DNA of 64,000 bases. It comes from DAOUJH01 sp965248955. GTDB taxonomy: Bacteria > Chloroflexota > Dehalococcoidia > Lucifugimonadales > QGNO01. The notes below the pieces were generated by a model. The model had not been told where the DNA came from and searched no databases. It was given only the letters and a program-made list of their open reading frames with translations. The position numbers were made by a program, and so were the translations under genes. The stretch spans positions 744,001-808,000 of the forward strand of contig OZ252212.1 in NCBI GenBank assembly GCA_965248955.1, in the 5' to 3' direction. Shown here in pieces: positions 41,827 to 52,159 of the stretch; positions within the stretch are counted from its first letter, which is position 1; each line of letters opens with the position of its first letter.

Positions 41827-44800
41827 TCAGTATTCGTTAACGGGCAGCACATTATAGGAGCTTCCCCGTCCCAGGCTGTCTACGGCGGCGCGCGCCGTGT
41901 CCAAAGACGTAAAGCATGAGATACGCCGCTCCACAGCGGCGCGGCGTATCTCAAAACCGTCTCGCAGGGTGGACGCCGACTCTGAGACCGTATTGATTAC
42001 GGCCTTCACCGCTCCATTTTCTATCACGTCCACTACATTGGGATGACCTTCCCCAAGCTTCTTTGCTATGAGGCGAACTTCAAAGCCAAGGGCGCGGATC
42101 ATTGCCGCCGTGCCTTCCGTAGCGTACAGCTCGCAGTCGGCCTCAGCCAGGGCGCGGATCATGGGGAGCGCTTCCGCCTTGTCCTTGTCAGCGATGCTAA
42201 GCAGTACGGAGCTTTCTCTGTGCAGGTCAAGTCCGCTGGCCAGCAGAGCCTTGGCCACAGCGGGCATGAAATCATGGTCAATGCCCATGACTTCTCCCGT
42301 GGACTTCATCTCCGGCCCCAGATACGTATCCACTCCTACCAGCTTTGACATGGAGAACACCGGCGCTTTTACCCCCACCAGTTTCGCTTTCTTCCACAAC
42401 CCGCCCGTGTAGCCTTGCTCCCGCAGTGTTCTGCCAAGCACTACTCTTGTAGCAAGCTGCACCATGGGGACACCGGTGACTTTGGAGAGGAATGGCACGG
42501 TGCGGCTGGACCTGGGGTTGGCCTCCAGCACGTATATCGCCGAGACGTCGTTATCGTCATACTTGAATGTCGTGGGATCGCGATAGGGGTCCATTCCCAT
42601 GATGACGTACTGAATATTGATCAGGCCCTTGGTGCCCAGCCCCAAGGCTACACGCGTGGTGTAGTCGACCAGCGTATCCACCTCGGTGCTGGTCAGGGTC
42701 AAACCGGGGTATATGGCCATGGAATCGCCGCTGTGGACGCCGGCGCGCTCCACGTGCTCCATGATGCCCGGGATCAGCACCTGCTCACCGTCACAGATAG
42801 CGTCGACCTCCACTTCACGTCCTTCCAGGTACTTGTCTATCAATATACGTCTGCCGCGGCCTATCTCCACGGCGGTGGTCAGATAGCGGATGAGCTCTGA
42901 AGCGTTCTGTACGATCTCCATGGCCCGGCCCCCCAGGACGTAACTGGGCCTCACCAATACGGGGTATCCTATCTGCTGAGCTACGTTCAGCCCTTCCTCC
43001 ACCGTCGCCACCGCCGCACCGGGTGGCTGCGGGATTCCTTGCCTGGCTAGAAAGTCCTCGAACTTGTGCCTGTCCGAGGCGATGTCTATGGCCTGTGCCG
43101 ACGACCCCAAGATGGGCATGCCCAAGCGCCCCAACGACTGAGACAGGTTGATTGCCGTCTGTCCCCCAAACTGCACCACCGATGGAGGGTATTCAACGCC
43201 GCCGTCAGGCGTCTCTATCGACTCGTTTTCCAATATGTCCAGTACACTCTCCTCATCCAGGGGTTCGAAATAAAGTCTATCGCTGGTATCGAAATCGGTG
43301 GAAACGGTCTCCGGGTTGGAATTTACGATGATGCTGGCCGTACCCTCCTCCTGCAAGGCCCAAGCAGCATGTACACTACAATAGTCGAACTCAATCCCCT
43401 GCCCTATCCTAATAGGCCCGCTGCCTATCACCAGGGATTTCTTGCCGGGCAGGGATGGAGCTTCGTTCTCCTGCTCATACGTGCTGTAGAAATACGGCGT
43501 TTGCGCTTCAAACTCAGCGGCGCAAGTGTCCACCATTTTGTAAACCGGCCGGATTCCCCACGACCGGCGCAAGTCGCGTATCTGGTCAGGTAGGCGGTCG
43601 GCCAGGGTTCCTATGTATTCATCAGAAAAGCCAAGACGCTTGGCGTAGCGTAGTAGACGTGGAGTGAGGGGTTCGGCCAGCAGTTGCCGCTCCATGTCCA
43701 CGATGTTTTGCATACCGCTGAGGAACCAGGGATCTATCCCTGTGCGGCCGCTGAGGTCCTGTATGGAAATAGATTTTCTCAAAGCGGCCATGAGAGCCCA
43801 GAGACGCATGTCCGTAGCTTCCATGGGTAAGCTTCCCAGCGAGTCGTCTACGTCCTCTCTCCAAGCGGGGTCCTGCCAGAGCAGGGTCTCGGCCGATTGC
43901 TCCAAGGAGCGTACCGCCTTTTGTAGCGCCGCCTCAAAGGTGCGGTCGATTGCCATCACTTCACCCGTGGCCTTCATCTGAACGCCTAGGTTTCGCTCCC
44001 CCGTGGGGAACTTGTCGAAAGGCCAGCGGGGTATTTTGACAACGCAGTAATCAAGGGCCGGCTCAAAAACGGCCAGCGTCTTGCCGGTAACCCTGTTTGC
44101 AATCTCATCCAGGCGCTTGCCAATTGCAATCTTGGCGGCAACGCGGGCTATGGGATAACCGGTGGCTTTGCTAGCCAGCGCGGAGCTGCGGCTCACCCTG
44201 GGATTGACCTCTATGACGTGGTATTGAGGAGACGGCTCTTTGCCATTGGCGAATTCGTGAGGGGCGGCCCATGGATGCGGCGATAGAGCGAACTGAATGT
44301 TGCAACCGCCTTCCACTCCTAGCGCTCGGATGATGCGCAGAGCGGCGCTGCGCAGCATCTGATACTCTTTGTCTGAAAGGGTCTGAGTGGGCGCCACCAC
44401 TATGCTGTCGCCGGTGTGCACGCCCATGGGGTCTATGTTTTCCATGGCGCATACCGTGATGCAATTATCGGCGCCGTCCCTCATTATTTCATATTCAATC
44501 TCTTTCCAGCCCAGTAGGTATTTTTCCACCAGTACCTGGTGAATCGGACTGGCGGCCAGTCCGCTGATTGCTGCCTGGTCAAGGTCATCCCATCCCTGAA
44601 CAACGCCGCCGCCCGTGCCTGCCAGCGTATAGGCGGGGCGCACCACCAATGGAAAACCAATTCTCCTGGCCACTTCCCTGGCTTGATCTAGAGAAGTTAC
44701 CGTTTCGCTTTCAGGTACGGGCTCTCCCATCTCTATGAGCAGCTGGCGGAACAAGGAGCGGTCTTCAGCCGTTCGTATGGTTTCCAGAGGCGTACCCAGG

Positions 44801-45159
44801 AGGCGAACGCCGTACTTGTCCAAAATACCCGCTTCGGCCACTTCAACAGCCAGGTTGAGGCCTGTTTGACCGCCCAAGGTGGGGAGCAGCCCCTGCGGCC
44901 GTTCCCTCTCTATGATCCGCTCAATGACGTCGACGGTAAGAGGCTCTATGTAAACCACATCTGCAATGCCTTGGTCCGTCATGATAGTGGCGGGGTTGGA
45001 GTTGACCAAAACGGTGGTCACACCTTCCTCCCTAACGGAACGGCATGCCTGGGAGCCTGCATAGTCAAACTCAGCAGCCTGCCCAATGACTATGGGCCCT
45101 GAGCCAATGATAAGGACTTTATTTATCTGGGGAGAGAGTTCTGTCACTCCATCCCTCAT
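41827..45159 (-). CDS. carB: Carbamoyl-phosphate synthase large subunit
   Basis: CarB makes carbamoyl phosphate from bicarbonate, ATP and ammonia delivered by CarA. The 1110-residue product has two homologous ATP-grasp halves (VLIIGSGPIVIGQAAEFDYAG near the start and LVIGSGPIRIGQGIEFDYCS near 575), the oligomerisation region between them and the C-terminal allosteric domain. It is the last gene of the pyr operon, 138 bases after the membrane-protein gene; that gap contains a short ACGAAAC/GTTTCGT inverted repeat (45178-45194) of unknown meaning. Length is normal. Confidence 0.97.
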   Translation of the reverse strand: MRDGVTELSPQINKVLIIGSGPIVIGQAAEFDYAGSQACRSVREEGVTTVLVNSNPATIMTDQGIADVVYIEPLTVDVIERIIERERPQGLLPTLGGQTGLNLAVEVAEAGILDKYGVRLLGTPLETIRTAEDRSLFRQLLIEMGEPVPESETVTSLDQAREVARRIGFPLVVRPAYTLAGTGGGVVQGWDDLDQAAISGLAASPIHQVLVEKYLLGWKEIEYEIMRDGADNCITVCAMENIDPMGVHTGDSIVVAPTQTLSDKEYQMLRSAALRIIRALGVEGGCNIQFALSPHPWAAPHEFANGKEPSPQYHVIEVNPRVSRSSALASKATGYPIARVAAKIAIGKRLDEIANRVTGKTLAVFEPALDYCVVKIPRWPFDKFPTGERNLGVQMKATGEVMAIDRTFEAALQKAVRSLEQSAETLLWQDPAWREDVDDSLGSLPMEATDMRLWALMAALRKSISIQDLSGRTGIDPWFLSGMQNIVDMERQLLAEPLTPRLLRYAKRLGFSDEYIGTLADRLPDQIRDLRRSWGIRPVYKMVDTCAAEFEAQTPYFYSTYEQENEAPSLPGKKSLVIGSGPIRIGQGIEFDYCSVHAAWALQEEGTASIIVNSNPETVSTDFDTSDRLYFEPLDEESVLDILENESIETPDGGVEYPPSVVQFGGQTAINLSQSLGRLGMPILGSSAQAIDIASDRHKFEDFLARQGIPQPPGAAVATVEEGLNVAQQIGYPVLVRPSYVLGGRAMEIVQNASELIRYLTTAVEIGRGRRILIDKYLEGREVEVDAICDGEQVLIPGIMEHVERAGVHSGDSMAIYPGLTLTSTEVDTLVDYTTRVALGLGTKGLINIQYVIMGMDPYRDPTTFKYDDNDVSAIYVLEANPRSSRTVPFLSKVTGVPMVQLATRVVLGRTLREQGYTGGLWKKAKLVGVKAPVFSMSKLVGVDTYLGPEMKSTGEVMGIDHDFMPAVAKALLASGLDLHRESSVLLSIADKDKAEALPMIRALAEADCELYATEGTAAMIRALGFEVRLIAKKLGEGHPNVVDVIENGAVKAVINTVSESASTLRDGFEIRRAAVERRISCFTSLDTARAAVDSLGRGSSYNVLPVNEY

Positions 45160-45297
45160 TCACCAGTAAAAAGCAAGACGAAACCTCGTTTCGTTAAAAT
45201 CGAGTTTTTAGGCACAAATTCAGCCTGGTTGACCTTTACCCGGGCGCCTGAATCAAGTTGCTTGGACCTGTATATCAATTATCAGATAGGTTCCAAG

Positions 45298-45890
45298 CTA
45301 TGCCTTCACCAGGTACAGGGTTGCCCAAGCGACTATGAGCAGCCAGGGCACCACGTTCCAGACGAAACGCTCAGCCATGAGCTTAGCGAACCTGGGGCTT
45401 CCCTCTGAACTGTTCCCGAACTCCTTTAGCCCTTCTTCAATTTCGCTGTCGCCTTCGGCAAGCTGCCGGGCCACTATGCCACGCCGGTTGCCGAACCTGC
45501 GGCTCTGGCGTAAGAACGTCAAGTAGAGGCCGGTTCTCATTCCAAGCTCACGCTCTATCTCATTGCGTCGGTACTCGGCAACTCGTTGCGCCGCAAACAT
45601 GCGCCTGAGCATCAACCACCAGCCTATTGTGATAAGGGAAGCCACGCCGCCTATGAGACCTATCACAGTCAAATTATCGGATAGGCCGGCGTCGAGCATA
45701 GTTGCTAGAAATGTGACGCCAAACATGGTCAGGCCCACTACAACCATACCGCTTACCCATACCCTCTGCTGCAATCCCGACAGGTAGACGTCTAGAAGCT
45801 CGTACTCAACTATTAAGATTTGCCAACGATTCCGCGGTGGTATCTTCATAGCCGCCTGTTCGCCAGGCAGCGTATCCTCTCGTAGATTCC

Positions 45891-45894
<4 letters not shown>
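45298..45894 (-). CDS. Unknown membrane protein between carA and carB
   Basis: A 198-residue protein with hydrophobic segments at about 49-70, 75-95 and 178-196. Between them is a charged, probably coiled-coil region (QRVAEYRRNEIERELGMRTGLYLTFLRQSRRF). The first 40 residues are cytoplasmic (RNRWQILIVEYELLDVYLSGLQQRVW). It overlaps the carA stop by four bases, so it is translated with the pyrimidine genes, yet it resembles no pyrimidine enzyme. I do not recognise the family. Confidence 0.75.
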
Positions 45895-46983
<1,089 letters not shown>

Positions 46984-46994
<11 letters not shown>

Positions 46995-48360
46995 CGGTTC
47001 CCACCTCGGCTAGCTCTGAATACACTACTCTTCCACCCGCTATGGTGGCTGTTACTCGACCCTTCAAGGCGACCCCTTCCAACGGTGTATTTCTGCCTTT
47101 GGAAGCAAACTCCTCGCTGCGCACCACCCATTCTTTTTCGGGATCGAAGACTACGATGTCAGCGGTAGTACCCTCTTGTAGCATCGTCAGATGGGCATAT
47201 TCCTGACCGAGTACGGAGAGAGCACCGGCGGTCAACCCGGCAACCAAGGTGCTCAGGTCTACTTGGCCGCCATGCACCAGTCTCATCAGCAATCCTAAAG
47301 CGGTTTCCAAACCGCTGAACCCGTATGCGGCGTCGTCATAAGTCACCCACTTGTCAATGACTGTCTGGGGTGCGTGATCCGTGGCAATAGCATCTATCCA
47401 CCCCTCTCGCAGGCCTGCCACCAGGGCCTCCACGTCCCGTTGAGTCCTCAGGGGAGGGTTCACCTTGGCAAGGGTATCGTATGCTTCGGGGCCCAGCGGC
47501 CCGCTCAAGGGTCCGTCTTTGTCATGCCCCAGAACCCAGCTCTCATCCAACGTGAGATGGTGAGGCGTAACTTCCGCGGTTACGTTCACCCCCTGTTGTT
47601 TTGCCGATCGAACCAGCTCCACGGCGCCGGACGTTGTCAGATGCGCCACGTGTAGATGTCCGCCCGTTAGCTGGGCCAGCGATATATCACGGGCAATCAT
47701 CGTTTCTTCAGCGGCGGCAGGCCAGCCGCGCAACCCCAGACGGTTGGAGAGCCGCCCTTCGTTCACCGGTGCTCCATGTGATAGCTCAGTATCTTCAGAA
47801 TGCTGGAGTACGGGGAGCCCCAGCCCGCCTGCATAAGCCAGGGCCTGGCGCATCAGGTGAGGATCCTCCACAGCGCTTCCGTCATCGCTGAAGCCTACCA
47901 CGCCCGATTGCGCAAGCTCCCACATCTCGGCCAGCTCTTTCCCGGCCCGGCCTTTGGTCACGCTGCCTATTGGCAGTACCCGGGCTTTCTCCGCCGCCTC
48001 AGCTTGACGAAGCACAAACTCCACCGTAGCAGCATTATCCATAGCGGGGTTGGTATTGGGCATGGCGCAGATGGTGGTGAACCCGCCTCTGACGGCAGCT
48101 TCTACACCAGTAGCAACGGTCTCTCTATCTTCGTAGCCGGGCTCCCTTAGGTGAGAGTGCAAATCAATGAAGCCCGGACAGGCCACAAGCCCATCGCCTC
48201 TAATAACCTGGCAACCCGGCGGCACGTGGCCATTGCGAACCGCGCCGCCCGTATGCTTTATGACGCCATCGACTATAAGCAGGTCGCCCGTCTCGTCCAT
48301 TCCCCTGTAGGGATCGATGAGACGTATATCTCTTATAAGAAGGGAGTCCGTGCCGTTCAC
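46984..48360 (-). CDS. pyrC: Dihydroorotase
   Basis: PyrC closes carbamoyl aspartate to dihydroorotate. The 458-residue zinc enzyme is class I: PGFIDLHSHLREPGYEDRETVATG carries the first metal ligands, CAMPNTNPAMDN is a substrate loop, later His residues appear in QHSEDTELSHG and HVAHLTTSGA, and IATDHAPQ has the catalytic Asp. It starts at GTG 48360, overlapping pyrB by GTGA, and overlaps carA at its end. Confidence 0.96.
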
Positions 48361-49397
48361 TGCTGCTCTCCCTGGACTTGAGTCTTTTGCCGGGAGCCCA
48401 TCAGCAGATAGAGCAATGCCATGCGCACCGCCACGCCGTTGTGCACCTGCTCTTCTATCAAAGACTGCGTTCCGTGGGCAACGTCAGGGCTTATCTCCAC
48501 TCCTTCATTCATTGGACCGGGATGCAGAACCAGAGCGCCAGGCTTGGCCAAGGCCAGCCTCTCTTTGGTGATGCCGTACATTTTCGAGTATTCACGCAGT
48601 GTAGGGAGAAGCCCTGCCTGCTGGCGCTCCAACTGGAGGCGCAAAGGCATTACAACGTCCGCTTCTCTGATGGCTCTCTCTAAGTTGGTCTCCACGTTCA
48701 CTGAGCCGAACGGATGGCCATCCCTGCGGTGCTCGCCGGAGAGAAACTCCTGGGGCAACAACGTAGGAGGCGCGCATAGCACTACTTGAGCTCCCGCTGT
48801 CTGCAAAGCCCACAGATTGGACCTGGCGACCCTGCTGTGGGTAATATCCCCCACGATGACAACTTTAGCGCCGGTCACTGAGTCCAGGTGGCGCTTCATT
48901 GTGTACAGGTCCAGGAGAGCCTGTGTGGGGTGAGCATGCCAGCCGTCTCCCCCGTTAATGATGCCTGTACGCTCCAGGTTCCGCGCCATGAAGTAAGGAG
49001 CACCTGAATGCGGGTGCCTTACCACTATGATATCCGTACCGGTTGCTTGCAGCGTCCGCACTGTATTGAGAAGGGATTCGCCTTTTTCAACGCTGCTGCC
49101 GGAGGACGATACGTTGATGACATCAGCGCTGAGCAGCTTCCCCGCTTCTTCGAAAGAGACCCTGGTTCGGGTGCTCGCTTCGTAGAACAGGGTGACGATG
49201 ACTTTACCTCTCAAAGTGGGGACCTTCTTGATGTCGCGGCTGAGCACCTCGCGCATAGCGTCCGTCGTGCTCATCACCAGGTCCAGTTCCTCGTGGGAGA
49301 AGTCATCCAGGTCGAGCACGTGACGGCGAGCACCGTTGACCATGCTTGACCGGGCGATTGTTTCAGCCTGCTGTACAGTAGATGCCATAGCCGTCAT
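48357..49397 (-). CDS. pyrB: Aspartate carbamoyltransferase catalytic subunit
   Basis: PyrB condenses carbamoyl phosphate with aspartate, the committed pyrimidine step. The 346-residue product has the carbamoyl-phosphate motif YEASTRTRVSFE, HPHSGAPYFMARN in place of HP.EGA, GDGWHAHPTQALLDL, and LHPGPMNEGVEI. No pyrI regulatory subunit is adjacent. The ATG at 49397 overlaps the pyrR stop, and the stop overlaps pyrC, so translation is coupled through the operon. Confidence 0.97.
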   Translation of the reverse strand: MTAMASTVQQAETIARSSMVNGARRHVLDLDDFSHEELDLVMSTTDAMREVLSRDIKKVPTLRGKVIVTLFYEASTRTRVSFEEAGKLLSADVINVSSSGSSVEKGESLLNTVRTLQATGTDIIVVRHPHSGAPYFMARNLERTGIINGGDGWHAHPTQALLDLYTMKRHLDSVTGAKVVIVGDITHSRVARSNLWALQTAGAQVVLCAPPTLLPQEFLSGEHRRDGHPFGSVNVETNLERAIREADVVMPLRLQLERQQAGLLPTLREYSKMYGITKERLALAKPGALVLHPGPMNEGVEISPDVAHGTQSLIEEQVHNGVAVRMALLYLLMGSRQKTQVQGEQQ

Positions 49398-49930
49398 TCC
49401 CTCACCTGCACAAGCACAACCTCATCTCTCCCGTCCACCTCAATCAACCTCACCTGCACCTGTTCTCGCAACGTTGTAGGTATGTTTCTGCCCACGTAAT
49501 CGGCGCGGATGGGCAACTCCCTGTGTCCGCGGTCTACCAGTACGGCCAGCTGTACCTGCTTGGGCCTGCCAAAGTCGATCAACGCATCCAAGGCCGCACG
49601 TATGGTGCGGCCGGTGAACAGCACGTCGTCTACCAGTACCAGTTTGCGGCTGTCCACGGCCTGCGGGATTTCCGTTGAATGGACAACGGGCGCGCTGCCG
49701 GATGCAATGTCGTCTCGGTATAACCCTATGTCCAACGCGCCGACGGGCACGTTGCGTGCCTCTATGTCAGCAATGCGTTCCGCCAGTCTGTGTGCAAGAG
49801 GGGCGCCGCGGGTCCTTACTCCCGCCAGCACCAGCCCATCTACACCCTGGTTGCGTTCCACTATTTCATGGGCTATACGAGTGATCGCCCGTCTCATGTC
49901 CTCCGCCGAGAGTATTCGTCTTTCCACCAT
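49394..49930 (-). CDS. pyrR: Bifunctional pyr operon regulator / uracil phosphoribosyltransferase
   Basis: PyrR binds UMP and then the pyr mRNA leader, promoting termination; many also have uracil phosphoribosyltransferase activity. The 178-residue product has RRAITRIAHEIVERN, the VRTRGAPLA loop, a PRPP motif VLVDDVLFTGRTIRAALDAL and the C-terminal VGRNIPTTLREQVQVRLIEVDG. It is first in pyrR-pyrB-pyrC-carA-orf-carB. A PyrR-binding element and a 20-bp hairpin directly upstream support autogenous attenuation. Confidence 0.97.
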   Translation of the reverse strand: MVERRILSAEDMRRAITRIAHEIVERNQGVDGLVLAGVRTRGAPLAHRLAERIADIEARNVPVGALDIGLYRDDIASGSAPVVHSTEIPQAVDSRKLVLVDDVLFTGRTIRAALDALIDFGRPKQVQLAVLVDRGHRELPIRADYVGRNIPTTLREQVQVRLIEVDGRDEVVLVQVRE

Positions 49931-49971
49931 GTAAAAGACCCTTGCCAGTGGACTGGCAAGGGTCTTTTACA
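49930..49971 (-). terminator. pyr operon attenuator hairpin
   Basis: Two perfect 20-base arms (49930-49949 and 49952-49971). Read leftward the stem ends in GGGTCTTTTACA and runs straight into the pyrR ATG. The T-rich 3' side suits a rho-independent terminator, and the AAGGG that would serve as the pyrR ribosome site lies inside the 3' arm, so the hairpin could block both transcription and translation. Confidence 0.8.
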
Positions 49972-50011
49972 ACATTAGCATGGCTAATTCAGCCACAGCC
50001 ATCACCTTACC

Positions 50012-50025
50012 AGCCTCACAGGACT
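50012..50025 (-). promoter_or_regulatory. PyrR-binding RNA element
   Basis: Read leftward, AGTCCTGTGAGGCT matches every position of the PyrR recognition consensus ARUCCNGNGAGGYU. It lies in the leader 40 bases before the attenuator hairpin, the position of the anti-antiterminator in Bacillus-type pyr control. UMP-bound PyrR would favour termination. Confidence 0.85.
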
Positions 50026-50078
50026 GATTTGAAGGTCATAACCTCAGCCTCTTTAAAAGGCCTTGGCCCTGTGCTAAA

Positions 50079-50108
50079 AGTATAGCATTGGCCTTAGCCA
50101 AGTTACAA
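50079..50108 (-). promoter_or_regulatory. Predicted promoter of the pyr operon
   Basis: Leftward, TTGTAA (50108-50103), 18 bases, TATACT (50084-50079). Transcription near 50072 gives a leader of about 140 bases holding the PyrR site and attenuator. Confidence 0.55.
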
Positions 50109-50200
50109 TCTACAACCGCCGGATTACAACTCCTTTTTTGAGCTTGCTATCGGTGTACAATGGAGCCGAGCCACAACCTACGCCAATCGGAAGGATGATC

Positions 50201-50575
50201 ATGCCTATATACATCCAGCTATTGACTTTGACCCCTCAAGGACGAGAAAGGGCGCTGGAAGACCCTGAAAGCGTACGCCGGGCCCAGTATGAAATAGACA
50301 TCCCGGGGATAGAGCTTCTTGGGGAGTACGGCGTCCTTGGTGAGATTGATTTTGTGAATATTGTGCAGGCGCCCGACAACGAAGCTATCGCCAGGTTTTC
50401 GCTTGATCTCGGTGTGAGAGCAGGAGTGCACGTCAATACTATGCCTGCTATACCCATCTCGCGGCTTGAAGGGACTATAAGGAGAGAAGTCCCCTCCCTG
50501 GTAACCGGAGCCCCTCCGCCTGAGGAGAATGAAAGCATGCCTACCGGACAGGACCCAGACGAAGGGCTAGCCTAG
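50201..50575 (+). CDS. GYD-domain protein
   Basis: A 124-residue protein with the ferredoxin-like GYD domain: MPIYIQLLTLTPQGRERALEDPESV, then a strand LLGEYGVLGEIDFVNIVQAPDNEAIARFSLDLG. The acidic C-terminal 25 residues are outside the domain. Family members are small stress- or metabolite-binding proteins of unknown function. The ATG at 50201 is preceded by GGAAGGATGATC; the frame is open 21 codons further. The gene is divergent from the pyr operon and ends in a strong terminator, so it is transcribed alone. Confidence 0.85.
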   Translation: MPIYIQLLTLTPQGRERALEDPESVRRAQYEIDIPGIELLGEYGVLGEIDFVNIVQAPDNEAIARFSLDLGVRAGVHVNTMPAIPISRLEGTIRREVPSLVTGAPPPEENESMPTGQDPDEGLA

Positions 50576-50577
50576 AA

Positions 50578-50615
50578 AGAGAGAAGCTCCGCATCTGGAA
50601 GCGGAGCTTCTCTCT
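50578..50615. terminator. Bidirectional terminator between the GYD and malic enzyme genes
   Basis: A 15-bp perfect stem (50578-50592 with 50601-50615) with an eight-base loop, three bases after the GYD stop and 22 bases before the end of the convergent malic enzyme gene. The arms are GC-rich in the middle and carry AGAGAG/CTCTCT ends; T runs are short. Confidence 0.75.
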
Positions 50616-50636
50616 ACTAAGACGGAAACCTTCCGC

Positions 50637-52085
50637 CTATTTGATCATCGCCTCCACTCCAAAAGCCTTGCGGCGAGAGCGTCGAGCAACTCCGCTTCTC
50701 TGAGCGGCCAGGGCCACCGCCTTGGCCACAGCCGCCGCCACGTTTCTATCGAAAACGTTGGGCATTATGTACTCTTCGTTGAGCTGGCTGGCCGGCACAC
50801 TATCGGCAATGGCCCTAGCCGCCGCCAGTTTCATCTCAGCTGTAACGCTCGATGCCCTCACGTCCAGCATGCCCCTGAAAAATCCGGGGAAGCACAGAGC
50901 GTTGTTCACCTGGTTGGGATAGTCGGAGCGGCCGGTGGCCATCACTCTTACGTGAGGCCCCGCCTCCTCGGGGAAAATCTCCGGGTCAGGGTTGGCCATG
51001 GCAAAGACAACGGCATCTTTGTTCATCGCCTTCACGTGGTCGACATTGAGTACGCCAGGGCCGGACAGTCCAATGAAGATGTCCGCGCCTTTCATGGCGT
51101 CCATCAAAGAGCCCTTGAAATTATCCTGGTTGGTATTCTCGGCAAACCATCTTTTGGAGTCGTTGTCTCCGTAATCCCTATCACGATGGAGCACACCCTG
51201 GCGATCAGCGCCAACAATGTTCGTTAGTCCGGCATCCATGATCATCTGGGTCGTGGCCATGCCGCCGGCGCCAACCCCTACTACAACAGCCTTCATGTTC
51301 TCTACTTCCTTGCCGGTGACTTTTACTGCATTGAACAGTGCTGCCGTTGTGGTCACCGCGGTGCCGTGCTGGTCGTCATGGAAAATGGGGATGTCCAACT
51401 CTTCCTGGAGCCGCTGTTCGATATAGAAGCACCGAGGCGCGGATATGTCTTCCAGATTGATCCCACCGAATCCAACGGCTATGTTCTTCACGGTTTCAAC
51501 AATTTCGTCCGGGTCCTTGCTATCCAAGCAGATTGGCCAAGCGTCGACACCCCCCAGCTCCTTGAACAGCATGGCCTTGCCTTCCATGACGGGCATGGAC
51601 GCTGCTGGACCTATGTCCCCCAAACCCAGCACCGCCGTTCCATCTGTCACTACGGCCACGGTATTGGACTTCGCGGTAAGGTTCCACATGGAATCCGGGT
51701 CTTCGTGGATGGCCATGCATACTCGTGCCACTCCGGGCGTGTACGCCATGGATAGGTCGTTGCGAGTCCTCACCGGGCTCTTGGAGCGCATCTCTATCTT
51801 TCCGTTGAGATGCAGGAGGAAGGTTGGGTCTGAGACACTGACTACGTTGACGCCGGGTAAGCTCTTTACTTTGGCTACTATTTCCTGGCCGTGATTCACG
51901 TCCCGGGCATTGATGGTGATGTCCCTGATCACCTTGTTCTGGGAAGACTGCACCAGGTCCAGCGCTGAGATGTCGCCTCCTATATCACCGATAGCAGAGG
52001 TGATGTCTCCAAGCTGTCCGGGCTGGTTGGGATATTCAGCCCTTATTGTCACACCGTACGCTATTGCAGGATATCTGACCGCCAT
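50637..52085 (-). CDS. NAD(P)-dependent malic enzyme with N-terminal ACT domain (copy 1)
   Basis: Malic enzyme decarboxylates malate to pyruvate. The 482-residue product has an ACT domain (about 8-80), a malic N domain with YTPGVARV, VVTDGTAVLGLGDIGP and the catalytic Lys region KAMLFKELGGVDAWP, metal ligand DDQHGTA, then the NAD-binding domain with VVGVGAGGMA and FAMANPDPEI. ACT domains commonly bind amino acids and suggest allosteric control. The ATG at 52085 follows GAAGGAGG; the open frame extends 14 codons further. A paralogue lies 75 bases upstream; which cofactor each uses cannot be told. Confidence 0.95.
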   Translation of the reverse strand: MAVRYPAIAYGVTIRAEYPNQPGQLGDITSAIGDIGGDISALDLVQSSQNKVIRDITINARDVNHGQEIVAKVKSLPGVNVVSVSDPTFLLHLNGKIEMRSKSPVRTRNDLSMAYTPGVARVCMAIHEDPDSMWNLTAKSNTVAVVTDGTAVLGLGDIGPAASMPVMEGKAMLFKELGGVDAWPICLDSKDPDEIVETVKNIAVGFGGINLEDISAPRCFYIEQRLQEELDIPIFHDDQHGTAVTTTAALFNAVKVTGKEVENMKAVVVGVGAGGMATTQMIMDAGLTNIVGADRQGVLHRDRDYGDNDSKRWFAENTNQDNFKGSLMDAMKGADIFIGLSGPGVLNVDHVKAMNKDAVVFAMANPDPEIFPEEAGPHVRVMATGRSDYPNQVNNALCFPGFFRGMLDVRASSVTAEMKLAAARAIADSVPASQLNEEYIMPNVFDRNVAAAVAKAVALAAQRSGVARRSRRKAFGVEAMIK

Positions 52086-52159
52086 TTTGATGCCTCCTTC
52101 AGGCAGATTCCCCATTCGCGGCCACAATCATACACTACAGGCAGCCTTATGGGTACTCC

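Noticed and set aside
41951..42348. Alternative frames opposite carB
   Set aside because: carB is complete and in its normal length; these frames are shadows.
45178..45194. Inverted repeat ACGAAAC/GTTTCGT upstream of carB
   Set aside because: Seven-base arms with no T run or ribosome site inside; neither a terminator nor a known regulatory site can be supported.
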